Source: Rhodocyclales bacterium
GTDB lineage: Bacteria > Pseudomonadota > Gammaproteobacteria > Burkholderiales > Rhodocyclaceae
DNA length: 64,000 nt
Direction of reading: 5' to 3'
NCBI GenBank assembly: GCA_026399475.1
Contig: JAPLQY010000015.1
Span: 112,077 to 176,076 of the forward strand
Within the stretch, counting starts at the first letter, position 1; each line of letters opens with the position of its first letter. The notes under the pieces were generated by a model, which was not told the DNA's origin, searched no databases, and saw only the letters and a program-made list of their open reading frames with translations. This document shows, one piece after another, positions 48,419 to 56,416 of this stretch. A program made the translations under genes and the position numbers.

Positions 48419-50445
48419 GGCGTTTCCTCGATGCTCAGTTCGACAAGTATGGCACCGGCTGCGACCTGCTGGCCGGCCAGCACGCGGATGGCGGCGACGG
48501 TGCCGGCGGCGGTGGCAGTGACGCGCATTTCCATTTTCATGGCCTCGATCACAGCCAGCGTCTGCCCGGCGACAACGATGTCTCCGGCGGCGACTTCCAG
48601 GCGGGCCACGGTGCCGGCGACAGCGGCGCGGGCGGTGCGCGGATCGTGGGTGGTTTCGACGATCGGGAAGGGCGACACTTCAGCAAAAACGAAGACCGCC
48701 GCATCGCGCGCGAGGTGCAGGGTGGCGCCGTCGCGGTGCACGATGACTTGGCGCGTGACATCGCCAATCGTGTAGCACAGCCGGCCGTTGTTGACGGATC
48801 GCAATTGCACTTCGGTCGCCGTCCCGTCAGAGCCGACTCTTATGGGACATGGTTTCGCTTGGCTGTCGTAGGAGCCAGCTTGCTGGCGATGGGCGGGTGT
48901 TTCGCGAGCAAACTCGCTCCTACGCGCATCGCCCATGGACTCAATGTGCAGTGTGCGTGTTTCGTCGCCACAGTTCAGCGTCAGATCGAAGCCGGCGACA
49001 CTGGTCGCGCGCCAGCCAGTCCCTCCGACGAACATCGCCGCTGCGAGCCGCCAATCAACTTCGGTCGCTTGCGGGCGTCGCAGTATCGGTTCGCCGTTGA
49101 CGGCCCATGCGTCGAGCAGTGTGGTGTGCATCGTCGCATTGCGAAAACTCTCGTGGTCGAGCAGGTCGCACAGCAGACGCCCATTGGTCGGCAGGCCCAG
49201 CAGCGGCGCGTCTTCGAGCGCCGCCATGAGGCGCCGTATCGCGTCCTTGCGGTCGCGGCCGTGAGCGATTACTTTCGCCACCATCGGGTCGTAGAAGGGC
49301 GTCACCGCGCCACCTTCGGCGATGCCGGCGTCGATCCGCACGCCGGGCCGGGCCGCCGCTTCCGGCTGGAAATGCAGCACCGGGCCGGTCTGCGGCGCAA
49401 AGTTTTCATAGGGATCTTCGGCATACAGCCGTGCTTCGATCGCATGCCCGTTGAAGCGGATCTCGTCCTGGCGCAGTGGCAGCGCTTCGCCGGCGGCAAC
49501 GCGCAACTGCCATTCGACGAGATCCAGCCCGGTGACCATTTCGGTCACCGTGTGTTCGACCTGCAGCCGCGTGTTCATTTCGAGGAAGTAGTGGCGCAAG
49601 TCCTGATCGACGATGAACTCGACGGTGCCGGCGCCGCGATAGCCGACGGCCAGTGCGGCGGCCACTGCATCGCGGCCCATCGTTTCACGCATCGCGGGGG
49701 TGACGATGGGCGAGGGTGCTTCCTCGATCACTTTCTGCCGCCGTCGCTGCGTCGTGCAGTCGCGCTCGCCCAGATGCACGGCATTGCCATGGGCATCGGC
49801 GAAGATCTGGATCTCGATATGGCGGCCCTGCGGAATCAGGCGCTCGAGCATCAGCGTCGCATCGCCAAAGGCGGTCAGCGCCTCGCGGCGCGCGCCGGCG
49901 AGTGCCTCGGGCAAGTCTGCCGCATCCCGCGCCAGGCGCATGCCACGGCCGCCACCGCCGGCGACGGCCTTGACCAGCAGAGGGAAGCCGAGCTTGCCGC
50001 CCTCGGCGACAAGGCGGTCATCGCTCTGGTCTTCGCCCAGGTAGCCCGGCGCCGTTGGCACGCCGGCGGCGATCATGCGTTGCTTGGCGCCGGCCTTGTC
50101 GCCCATGGCGCTGATGGCGTCGGCGGGCGGACCGATGAACACCAGCCCAGCCTCTACACAGGCGCGGGCGAAGTCGGCGTTTTCACTGAGAAAGCCGTAA
50201 CCCGGATGCAGCGCCTGTGCGCCGCTCGCCCTTGCGGCGGCCAGCAGCGCGGCGCTGTTGCGATAGGAGTCAACGGCGGGCGCCGGGCCGATGCGCACGG
50301 CTTCGTCGGCAAGCCTGACGTGCGGTGCGTTCCCATCGGCGTCCGAATACACCGCCACGGTGCGGTAGCCCAGCGTGCGCGCCGTGCGCATCACCCGGCA
50401 GGCAATCTCGCCGCGGTTGGCAACCAGAATCTTGCGGAAGCCCAT
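48415..50445 (-). CDS. Acyl-CoA carboxylase biotin carboxylase/BCCP subunit, carrying an in-frame REP
   Basis: 676 residues. Biotin carboxylase domain (1-450): KILVANRGEIACRVMRTA, HPGYGFLSENADFA, AGGGGRGMR, EMNTRLQVEHTVTE. A linker/BT domain follows, then a C-terminal biotinyl domain with the biotin Lys637 in EAMKMEM. It carries CO2 for the carboxyltransferase at 51611, as in methylcrotonyl-, geranyl- or propionyl-CoA carboxylases. Residues about 508-526 (RRSEFARETPAHRQQAGSY) are encoded by a REP element and look foreign. The ATG at 50445 follows the dehydrogenase stop at one base; the longer frame is rejected. Confidence 0.93.
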   Translation of the reverse strand: MGFRKILVANRGEIACRVMRTARTLGYRTVAVYSDADGNAPHVRLADEAVRIGPAPAVDSYRNSAALLAAARASGAQALHPGYGFLSENADFARACVEAGLVFIGPPADAISAMGDKAGAKQRMIAAGVPTAPGYLGEDQSDDRLVAEGGKLGFPLLVKAVAGGGGRGMRLARDAADLPEALAGARREALTAFGDATLMLERLIPQGRHIEIQIFADAHGNAVHLGERDCTTQRRRQKVIEEAPSPIVTPAMRETMGRDAVAAALAVGYRGAGTVEFIVDQDLRHYFLEMNTRLQVEHTVTEMVTGLDLVEWQLRVAAGEALPLRQDEIRFNGHAIEARLYAEDPYENFAPQTGPVLHFQPEAAARPGVRIDAGIAEGGAVTPFYDPMVAKVIAHGRDRKDAIRRLMAALEDAPLLGLPTNGRLLCDLLDHESFRNATMHTTLLDAWAVNGEPILRRPQATEVDWRLAAAMFVGGTGWRATSVAGFDLTLNCGDETRTLHIESMGDARRSEFARETPAHRQQAGSYDSQAKPCPIRVGSDGTATEVQLRSVNNGRLCYTIGDVTRQVIVHRDGATLHLARDAAVFVFAEVSPFPIVETTHDPRTARAAVAGTVARLEVAAGDIVVAGQTLAVIEAMKMEMRVTATAAGTVAAIRVLAGQQVAAGAILVELSIEETP
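48868..48923. repeat. REP-type palindromic element, copy B, inside a coding sequence
   Basis: A 56-bp copy differing at five positions from the element at 42353. Two of the differences (positions 9 and 18) are compensatory and keep the inner stem (gccagc-tt-gctggc). It lies in the linker region of the biotin carboxylase gene, is read in frame on the leftward strand and has no stop codon there. Confidence 0.88.
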
Positions 50446-50446
50446 G

Positions 50447-51598
50447 TCAACCGGCGCGCGGCAGGGTGCCTTCGAGCTTGGCAATGATGCCGAGCATGAT
50501 TTCGTCGGCGCCGCCGCCGATCGACACCAGGCGGCCATCGCGCCAGGCGCGCGATACCGGGTTGTCCCAGGTGTAGCCCATGCCGCCCCAGTACTGCAGG
50601 CAGGCATCTGCCACTTCGCGGTCGAGCCGCCCGCACTTCAGTTTGGCCATCGAGGCGAGCCGCGTCACGTCCTTGCCGGCCACGTAGTCCTCGACGGCGC
50701 GGTAGGTCAGCGAACGCAGCGCCTCGACCTCGGTGCGCAGTTCGGCGAGGCGGAAATGCACCACCTGGTTGTCGAGGATGGCCTTGCCGAAGGCCTTGCG
50801 CTCGCGGGTGTATTCGATGGTCTGGTCGATCATGTTGTCCAGCATGCGCAAGCTGCTCGCGGCGCCCCACAGGCGCTCCTCCTGGAACTGCAGCATCTGG
50901 TAGGTGAAGCCCATGCCTTCCTGGCCGATGACATTCGACTGCGGGACGCGCACGTCGTCGAAGAACAGCTGCGCGGTATCGGAGGCGTCCATGCCGATCT
51001 TGTGGATCTTCTGGCGGCTGATGCCCGACGCATCCATCGGCACCATGATCAGCGACTTGTTCTTGTGCGGCGCGCCCTCCGAGGTGTTGGCCAGCAGGCA
51101 GCACCAGTCGGCCTTCATGCCGTTGGTGATCCACATCTTGCTGCCGTTGATCACGTAGTCGCCGCAATCCTTCTTCGCCGTGGTCTTCACTGCGGCGACA
51201 TCCGACCCGCCGCCAGGCTCGCTGACGCCGATGCAGCCCACCATGTCGCCGGCGATGGCCGGGGCGAGGAACTCGCGCTTCAGTGCTTCCGAGCCGAAGC
51301 GCGCCAGGGCCGGGGTGCACATGTCGGTCTGCACGCCTATGGCCATCGGCACGCCGCCGCAGGCGCAGTCGCCGAGCGCCTCGGCCATCACCATCGAGTA
51401 GGAGAAATCGAGTTCCTGACCGCCGTATTCGGCCGGGTACTTGAGCCCCAGCAGACCCAGATCGCCGAGTTTCTTGAACACCTCGTGCGAAGGAAACTGC
51501 TCGGCGGCTTCCCACGCGGCGACATGCGGGTTGAGCTCCTCGCGCACGAAGCGGCCGACGATGTCGGCAAGCTGGCGATGTTCGGCAGTGAATTGCAT
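50447..51598 (-). CDS. Acyl-CoA dehydrogenase
   Basis: 383 residues with the standard three-domain ACAD fold: an N-terminal helical domain, a beta domain with GCIGVSEPGGGSDVAAVKTTA and WITNGMKADW, and a C-terminal helical domain with RKAFGKAILDNQVVHFRLAEL and SIGGGADEIMLGIIA. The C-terminal loop has GGGADE, not the YEGT-type catalytic Glu, as in isovaleryl/citronellyl-CoA-like dehydrogenases where the base lies elsewhere. It oxidises an acyl-CoA to the enoyl-CoA for the carboxylase encoded on either side. It starts 12 bases after the carboxyltransferase gene. Confidence 0.94.
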   Translation of the reverse strand: MQFTAEHRQLADIVGRFVREELNPHVAAWEAAEQFPSHEVFKKLGDLGLLGLKYPAEYGGQELDFSYSMVMAEALGDCACGGVPMAIGVQTDMCTPALARFGSEALKREFLAPAIAGDMVGCIGVSEPGGGSDVAAVKTTAKKDCGDYVINGSKMWITNGMKADWCCLLANTSEGAPHKNKSLIMVPMDASGISRQKIHKIGMDASDTAQLFFDDVRVPQSNVIGQEGMGFTYQMLQFQEERLWGAASSLRMLDNMIDQTIEYTRERKAFGKAILDNQVVHFRLAELRTEVEALRSLTYRAVEDYVAGKDVTRLASMAKLKCGRLDREVADACLQYWGGMGYTWDNPVSRAWRDGRLVSIGGGADEIMLGIIAKLEGTLPRAG

Positions 51599-51610
51599 GG
51601 CTGTTCCTTT

Positions 51611-53221
51611 CTAGAAGCGGGCGACGCCGAAGGTGTTTGAATGCAATTGTCTCGCTGCGCCCTCGGCGGCGACGTCGAGGCAGAGGCCGAGCACGCGACG
51701 GGTATCGCGCGGGTCGATGATGCCGTCGTCCCACATGCGTGCGGTACCGAACAGCACCGAGGATTCTTTTTCCAGGCGCAGCCGCAGGCCATCGCTCATC
51801 GCGGCCAGCACCGTCTCGTTGGCCGGCTGTCCGGCGCGTTCCAGTTTGCTGCGGCCGACGATTTCCATGACCTTGGCCGCCTGCGCCGCGCCCATCACCG
51901 CGGTGCGCGCCGATGGCCACGAGAAAATGAAGCGCGGGTCGAAGCCGCGCCCGCACATGCCGTAGTTGCCCGCGCCGTAGGAGCCGCCGAGCACGATGGT
52001 GAGCTTCGGCACCCGGGCGTTGGCCACGGCCTGGATCATTTTCGATCCGTGCTTGATCGCCCCGGCGCGCTCGGCCACCGAACCAACCATGTAGCCGGTG
52101 GTGTTCTGCAGGAAGATCAGCGGCGTATTGCTCTGGTCACAAAGCTGGATGAATTGCGCGGCCTTGGTCGAGCCATTGGGCTGGATCGGGCCGTTGTTGC
52201 CGAGGATGCCCACGGTGTGTCCATGCAGGCGGGCGTGGCCGCAAATGGTGTCGCTGCCGTAAGTCGCCTTGAATTCGAGAAAGTCGGAGGCGTCGACGAG
52301 GCGCGCGATGACTTCGCGCACGTCGTAGGGCTCGCGCTCGTCGGCGGGAACCAGGCCGAGCAATTCTTCGGTGGCGAAGCGCGGAGGCACAAGCGTCGGC
52401 GCTGGCGGGACGGCGTTCCAGTTCAGCTTGTCCATCACTTCGCGCGCCATCGCAATCGCATGGGCGTCGTTTTCGCAGAGATACTCGCCAAGCCCCGTGA
52501 CGCTGGCATGGGTCTCGGCGCCACCGAGCGCTTCCTCGTCGACGTCCTCCCCGATGGCGGCCTTGACCAGCGGCGGGCCGGCCAGATAAATGCTGGAGCG
52601 TCCGCGAACCAGGATCACATAGTCGGACAGGCCGGGCAGATAGGCGCCGCCGGCGGTGGAGGCGCCATGCACGATGGCGATCTGCGGAATGCCGGCGGCC
52701 GAGAGCCGTGCCTGGTTGGCAAAGCTGCGGCCGCCCTCGATGAAAATCTCCGACTGGTAGATCAGGTTGGCGCCGCCGCTTTCGACCAGGTAGAGCAGCG
52801 GCAGGCGGTTGTCGCGGGCGATCTCCTGGGCGCGCAGGCTTTTCTTCAAACCCATCGGCGGAATCGTGCCGCCCTTGATCGCGCTGTCGCTGGCCATGAT
52901 CACGCAGCGCTTGCCGGCGACGGTACCGATGCCGATGATCGAGCCGCCGCCGAGAACGGACTTGCTGCCGTCGTCGTCGTGCATGCCGAGGCCCGCGAGG
53001 GTGGCGAACTCGATGAAGTCGCTGCCGCGATCGAGCAGGCGCGCAACGCGCTCGCGCGGCAGCAACTGGCCGCGCTTCTCGAACTTGTCGCGCTTGGAGG
53101 AAGACTCATCGCGCACCTTTTGTTCCAGCGCACGGACTTCGGCCAGTCGCTCGCTCATGCGAGCGGCATTGGTGGCGAAGGATGGCGAGCCCGTGTCGAG
53201 CAGGGAGGTCAGCTGCGGCAT
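51611..53221 (-). CDS. Acyl-CoA carboxylase carboxyltransferase subunit
   Basis: 536 residues with two crotonase-like halves: SDSAIKGGTIPPMGLKKSLRAQEIA and VHGASTAGGAYLPGLSDYVI in the first, GILGNNGPIQPNGSTKAAQFIQLC, LIFLQNTTGYMVG and LGGSYGAGNYGMCGRGFDPRF in the second. The PNGSTKAAQFI and GAGNYGM segments resemble methylcrotonyl/geranyl-CoA carboxylase beta subunits (LiuB/AtuC). It transfers the carboxyl group from biotin to the enoyl-CoA. The start at 53221 overlaps the SDR stop (ATGA). Confidence 0.94.
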   Translation of the reverse strand: MPQLTSLLDTGSPSFATNAARMSERLAEVRALEQKVRDESSSKRDKFEKRGQLLPRERVARLLDRGSDFIEFATLAGLGMHDDDGSKSVLGGGSIIGIGTVAGKRCVIMASDSAIKGGTIPPMGLKKSLRAQEIARDNRLPLLYLVESGGANLIYQSEIFIEGGRSFANQARLSAAGIPQIAIVHGASTAGGAYLPGLSDYVILVRGRSSIYLAGPPLVKAAIGEDVDEEALGGAETHASVTGLGEYLCENDAHAIAMAREVMDKLNWNAVPPAPTLVPPRFATEELLGLVPADEREPYDVREVIARLVDASDFLEFKATYGSDTICGHARLHGHTVGILGNNGPIQPNGSTKAAQFIQLCDQSNTPLIFLQNTTGYMVGSVAERAGAIKHGSKMIQAVANARVPKLTIVLGGSYGAGNYGMCGRGFDPRFIFSWPSARTAVMGAAQAAKVMEIVGRSKLERAGQPANETVLAAMSDGLRLRLEKESSVLFGTARMWDDGIIDPRDTRRVLGLCLDVAAEGAARQLHSNTFGVARF

Positions 53222-54111
53222 CAGGATTCCTTGAGCACTTCCGGCATCACGGTGCGGTGGAAGCCATCGAAGGGCACCGAGCGCTTGTGGTCCGGGATCG
53301 GAAACAGCGGCGTGTCCAGTGGCGCACCACCGTCGATGGCCAGCGTGACGCCAGTGATGAAGGACGCGCCCGGCGACAGCAGGAAGCAGATCGTGGCGCT
53401 GACTTCGGATTCGGTGCCGAGGCGGCGCAGCGGCACGTGCTTCTTCAGTTTCGGAATCAGTTCCCGCACCGGGCCCTTGTACGTGTCGAGCCCGGCGGAG
53501 GCAATCCAGCCGGGCGCCACGGCATTGACGCGCACGCCGCTGGCGGCCCATTCCACCGCGGCGGTCTTGGTCAGATTGGCCATGCCCGCCCGCGCGGCGC
53601 CGGAGTGGCCCATGCCGGGCATGCCGTTCCACATGTCGGCCGTCATGTTCACGATGGCGCCGCCGTGGGTTTGCATGGATTGCAGGTACAGCTCGCGCAT
53701 CATCAGGAAGCCGCCGGTCAGGTTGTTGGCCAGCACCGTCTCGAAACCCTTCTTGCCGATGGCCATGAGCGGCGATGGAAACTGCCCGCCGGCGTTGTTG
53801 ACCAGGCCGTGGATGCGGCCATGGCGGCCGACCATTTCATGCACGGACGTTCGGACCGATTCCTCGTCGCGGATGTCGAAAGCGGCGAAGTCGGCGCGAC
53901 CGCCGTCCTCGGTGATTTCTGCGGCCACCTGCCGCAGCTTGTCGGCGCTGCGCCCGGTAAGAATCACCATGGCGCCGAGTGCGGCGAGTTCGTGGGCGAC
54001 GCAGCGGCCGATGCCGCTGCCGCCACCAGTGACCCAATGCACTTCGCCGGCGAACAGGCCCGGGTGCAGGACGCTGGCGTAGCGGGCTTGGGCGTGGCTG
54101 GCGTTCGACAT
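53221..54111 (-). CDS. SDR oxidoreductase, 2,4-dienoyl-CoA reductase-like
   Basis: 296 residues. NADP-binding TGGGSGIGRCVAHELAALGA and NNAGGQFPSP are present. The usual YxxxK pair is absent: the region reads GHSGAARAGM, like the H.G.AK arrangement of peroxisomal 2,4-dienoyl-CoA reductases but with Arg for Lys. The C-terminus (ITGVTLAIDGG) is normal. It probably reduces an unsaturated CoA thioester before or after the carboxylase step. It is first in the leftward operon, downstream of the promoter at 54143-54171. The ATG at 54111 is preferred. Confidence 0.88.
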   Translation of the reverse strand: MSNASHAQARYASVLHPGLFAGEVHWVTGGGSGIGRCVAHELAALGAMVILTGRSADKLRQVAAEITEDGGRADFAAFDIRDEESVRTSVHEMVGRHGRIHGLVNNAGGQFPSPLMAIGKKGFETVLANNLTGGFLMMRELYLQSMQTHGGAIVNMTADMWNGMPGMGHSGAARAGMANLTKTAAVEWAASGVRVNAVAPGWIASAGLDTYKGPVRELIPKLKKHVPLRRLGTESEVSATICFLLSPGASFITGVTLAIDGGAPLDTPLFPIPDHKRSVPFDGFHRTVMPEVLKES

Positions 54112-54142
54112 CGGCTGTGTCCTTTCCGTGGATGTTGCGATC

Positions 54143-54171
54143 ATGCTAGCCAATGGTAACGTTAACGTCAA
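54143..54171 (-). promoter_or_regulatory. Promoter with LiuR-like MerR operator
   Basis: Leftward -35 ttgacg (54171-54166) and -10 tagcat (54148-54143) with 17-base spacing. Over the -35 and spacer lies taacgttaacgtca (54157-54170), a nearly perfect palindrome centred on gttaac. It is of the acgttaacgt type described for LiuR, the MerR-family regulator of branched-chain amino acid and related acyl-CoA catabolism. The MerR gene diverges from here. Confidence 0.65.
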
Positions 54172-54274
54172 CAGACTACCAAATAGGCAATATTTCTCTT
54201 GAATGCGGCACACCGGCTTGATAGCATGGCGGCACGCGGATGAATGCCGCGCAAATGCCGACGGACATCGGATC

Positions 54275-54751
54275 ATGACCAAATCAGGCAAGGGAAGGAC
54301 AGCAGGCACGGCAGCGGATGCGGCAGCCTTCGTTGCAAGTCATCGCAAGTCGGTGGACGGTGATTTGTACGGCATTACCGAGTTGTCGCGCGAATTCGGC
54401 CTGTCGCTGCGCGCCATCCGCTTCTATGAAGACAAGGGCCTGCTGGCGCCGCGCCGCATCAATGGCGGGCGCGCCTACTCACGGCGTGATCGGGTGCGAC
54501 TGGCACTGATCCTGCGCGGACGTGCGGTGGGCATGTCGCTGGCCGAGATCGAGCACATCCTGTCGCTCTATGGCGACCACGGCGAAGGGCACGCCAAACA
54601 GCTCGACTACCTGATCGGGCGCATCGACGAAGCTATGGCGGAACTCGACACGCGGCGCCGCAACATCGAGGCGATGCAGGCTGAATTGAGCGTGGTGCAG
54701 GGCGAACTGCGGCGCGAGCTCGCGGCCAAGCGCCGCGTCAGGCGGAAATAG
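54275..54751 (+). CDS. MerR-family regulator, LiuR-like
   Basis: About 158 residues from the ATG at 54275. The winged helix (about 32-100) reads YGITELSREFGLSLRAIRFYEDKGLLAPRR then RAYSRRDRVRLALILRGRAVGMSLAEI. A C-terminal coiled coil (110-150) completes the short form, with no added effector domain, typical of LiuR-type sensors of acyl-CoA. It is divergent from the acyl-CoA operon, with an acgttaacgt palindrome between, so it very likely controls that operon. It converges on rpe with no spacer. Confidence 0.88.
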   Translation: MTKSGKGRTAGTAADAAAFVASHRKSVDGDLYGITELSREFGLSLRAIRFYEDKGLLAPRRINGGRAYSRRDRVRLALILRGRAVGMSLAEIEHILSLYGDHGEGHAKQLDYLIGRIDEAMAELDTRRRNIEAMQAELSVVQGELRRELAAKRRVRRK

Positions 54752-55441
54752 TCAGGCCTTGGCGAGTTCGGCGCGCAGAGCGCCGATCACGGTGTCATAG
54801 CGGTGCGGGTCGGTGTCCTTTGCGGCACCGAACACGGCCGAACCGGCAACGAAGGTGTCGACTCCGGCCTTCGCCACGTCCCGGATGTTGGCCGGGCCGA
54901 CACCGCCGTCGATTTCGAGGCTCACGTTCAGGCCGCGCGCATCGATCATCTGGCGAACCTTCCTGGCCTTGTCGAGTACGTAGGGAATGAATTTCTGGCC
55001 GCCGAAGCCGGGGTTGACCGACATCAGCAGCACCATGTCGATCTTGTCCAGCGTGTATTCGAGCACGTCGAGCGGCGTGGCCGGGTTGAACACCAGGCCC
55101 GGCTTGCAGCCGCATTCGCGGATCAGGGCTATGGTGCGGTCGACGTGTTCCGAGGCTTCCGGGTGAAAGGTGATGTAGGTGGCGCCGGCCTTGGCGAAGT
55201 CGGGGATGATGCGGTCCACCGGCTTGACCATCAGATGCACGTCGATCGGCGCCGTGACGCCATGCTTCTTCAGAGCCTCACAGACCAGCGGACCGATGGT
55301 CAGGTTGGGCACGTAATGGTTGTCCATGACATCGAAATGCACGATGTCGGCCCCGGCGGCGAGGACGTTGTCGACTTCCTCACCCAGTCGGGCGAAGTTG
55401 GCGGAAAGAATGCTCGGGGCGATTCTGAAGTTTCTGGACAC
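54752..55441 (-). CDS. rpe: Ribulose-phosphate 3-epimerase
   Basis: 229 residues: [20 protein letters not shown], the metal His/Asp in [48 protein letters not shown] and [11 protein letters not shown]. It interconverts ribulose-5-phosphate and xylulose-5-phosphate in the pentose phosphate or Calvin cycle. In related genomes it is directly followed by gph and trpE; here the catabolic block intervenes. Confidence 0.97.
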   Translation of the reverse strand: MSRNFRIAPSILSANFARLGEEVDNVLAAGADIVHFDVMDNHYVPNLTIGPLVCEALKKHGVTAPIDVHLMVKPVDRIIPDFAKAGATYITFHPEASEHVDRTIALIRECGCKPGLVFNPATPLDVLEYTLDKIDMVLLMSVNPGFGGQKFIPYVLDKARKVRQMIDARGLNVSLEIDGGVGPANIRDVAKAGVDTFVAGSAVFGAAKDTDPHRYDTVIGALRAELAKA

Positions 55442-55597
55442 GGCGAACTCCTCGGAAAGGGTGGGCTGATTCTACCGATGGCGTGGCGCAGTGGATTCAG
55501 GAAATATGATGGTGGCCATAAGCCCGGCTAGGAACAGGCCATCCATTGGCAGTTGCCGGATTCGTGGCACAAACGCTGCGCACGGCTCCGGCGCGAA
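55442..55597. other. Intergenic region between rpe and the pilus operon end
   Basis: About 155 bases downstream of the last pilus gene and upstream of rpe, both leftward. It presumably holds the rpe promoter. I see no convincing terminator, RNA gene or repeat. Confidence 0.3.
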
Positions 55598-56416
55598 TCA
55601 GGGCAGTTTGCCGGCGGCCAGCATGCGCCCCATCAGTATGCTGGTTGAAAGCCAGATCAACTGGTCGTCGATCGCGGTGCTGCTGACGAAGGTGGCATCG
55701 CCGTTGGCATTCTCCGCTTCGTCGCTGCCAGCCGTAAGGCCGCCGATCTGCGTTCCGTTTGGAGAATAAGCCCCCAGGGTGTTCTTGCCGTGGGAGATGA
55801 CGATAGCGGGTACCGAGCTTGCAAGCGGCGTAGTACTGCCGACCGCCGGCAGGACCGATATATTGCCGGCGGAGCACAAGGCAAAAGCCGCGCTGGTTGG
55901 ATTGCTGGTCGGCGCGCACGCGCCGAAGGCGGTTTGCCCGGAAGCCAGCCTTCCGAACCGGGTCGTCATGCGGTAGGTGTAGCGGTTACCCCAGGCATCG
56001 GTCTCCGGCAAGCCCAGCGTCGCCCAGGGCAATACTCCCGTAACATCGCCCGGCGTGCTGTCGTCGCAGATGGCGCCGCCCGCGCTGGCGAGGCCGCTGT
56101 TTGCGGTGGTGCAGCCGCAAGGGCCGGTTGTACTGGTGGTGCCTGCCGCCGCAGTGGTCGCCTCCAGGCCGACTCCCGTCGCTCCCGTGGCCAGCGCAGC
56201 GGGTGCCGGGCACGGCAGGCGGCCATTGATTACGGCGAAGCCGAGCAGTGCTTCCCCGATGTTGGCGAGAGCCTTGTCGGTTTCCTGGCGGCCACGGATT
56301 TCGTGTTGCGCCGACAGCGGCATCAGCAGGCCGCCGATCAGCAGCGAGACGATGAAGAGCACCACCGCCAGTTCGATGAGCGAAAAGCCTGAAGTTCGGT
56401 GGAGGAGTCGTGTCAT
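55598..56416 (-). CDS. Prepilin with type III leader and large globular domain
   Basis: 272 residues. The prepilin peptidase site is GFSLIELAVVLFIVSLLIGG near the N-terminus, cleaved after Gly10. The 240-residue extracellular part is rich in Thr, Gly and Ser, contains Cys residues that could pair, and has PWATLGLPETDAWGNRYTYR, common in PulG-like or MSHA-associated minor pilins. The start overlaps the lectin-pilin stop (ATGA). It is the last gene of the leftward pilus operon. Confidence 0.88.
   Translation of the reverse strand: MTRLLHRTSGFSLIELAVVLFIVSLLIGGLLMPLSAQHEIRGRQETDKALANIGEALLGFAVINGRLPCPAPAALATGATGVGLEATTAAAGTTSTTGPCGCTTANSGLASAGGAICDDSTPGDVTGVLPWATLGLPETDAWGNRYTYRMTTRFGRLASGQTAFGACAPTSNPTSAAFALCSAGNISVLPAVGSTTPLASSVPAIVISHGKNTLGAYSPNGTQIGGLTAGSDEAENANGDATFVSSTAIDDQLIWLSTSILMGRMLAAGKLP

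Noticed and set aside
48646..50487. A 613-codon open frame on the + strand
   Set aside because: Antisense to the biotin carboxylase gene; no family resemblance and shadow-type composition.
51641..54082. An 813-codon open frame on the + strand
   Set aside because: It is antisense to the carboxyltransferase and SDR genes, which have full family motifs. Its composition (many His, Gly, Arg) is that of a GC-rich shadow frame, and it has no ribosome site.
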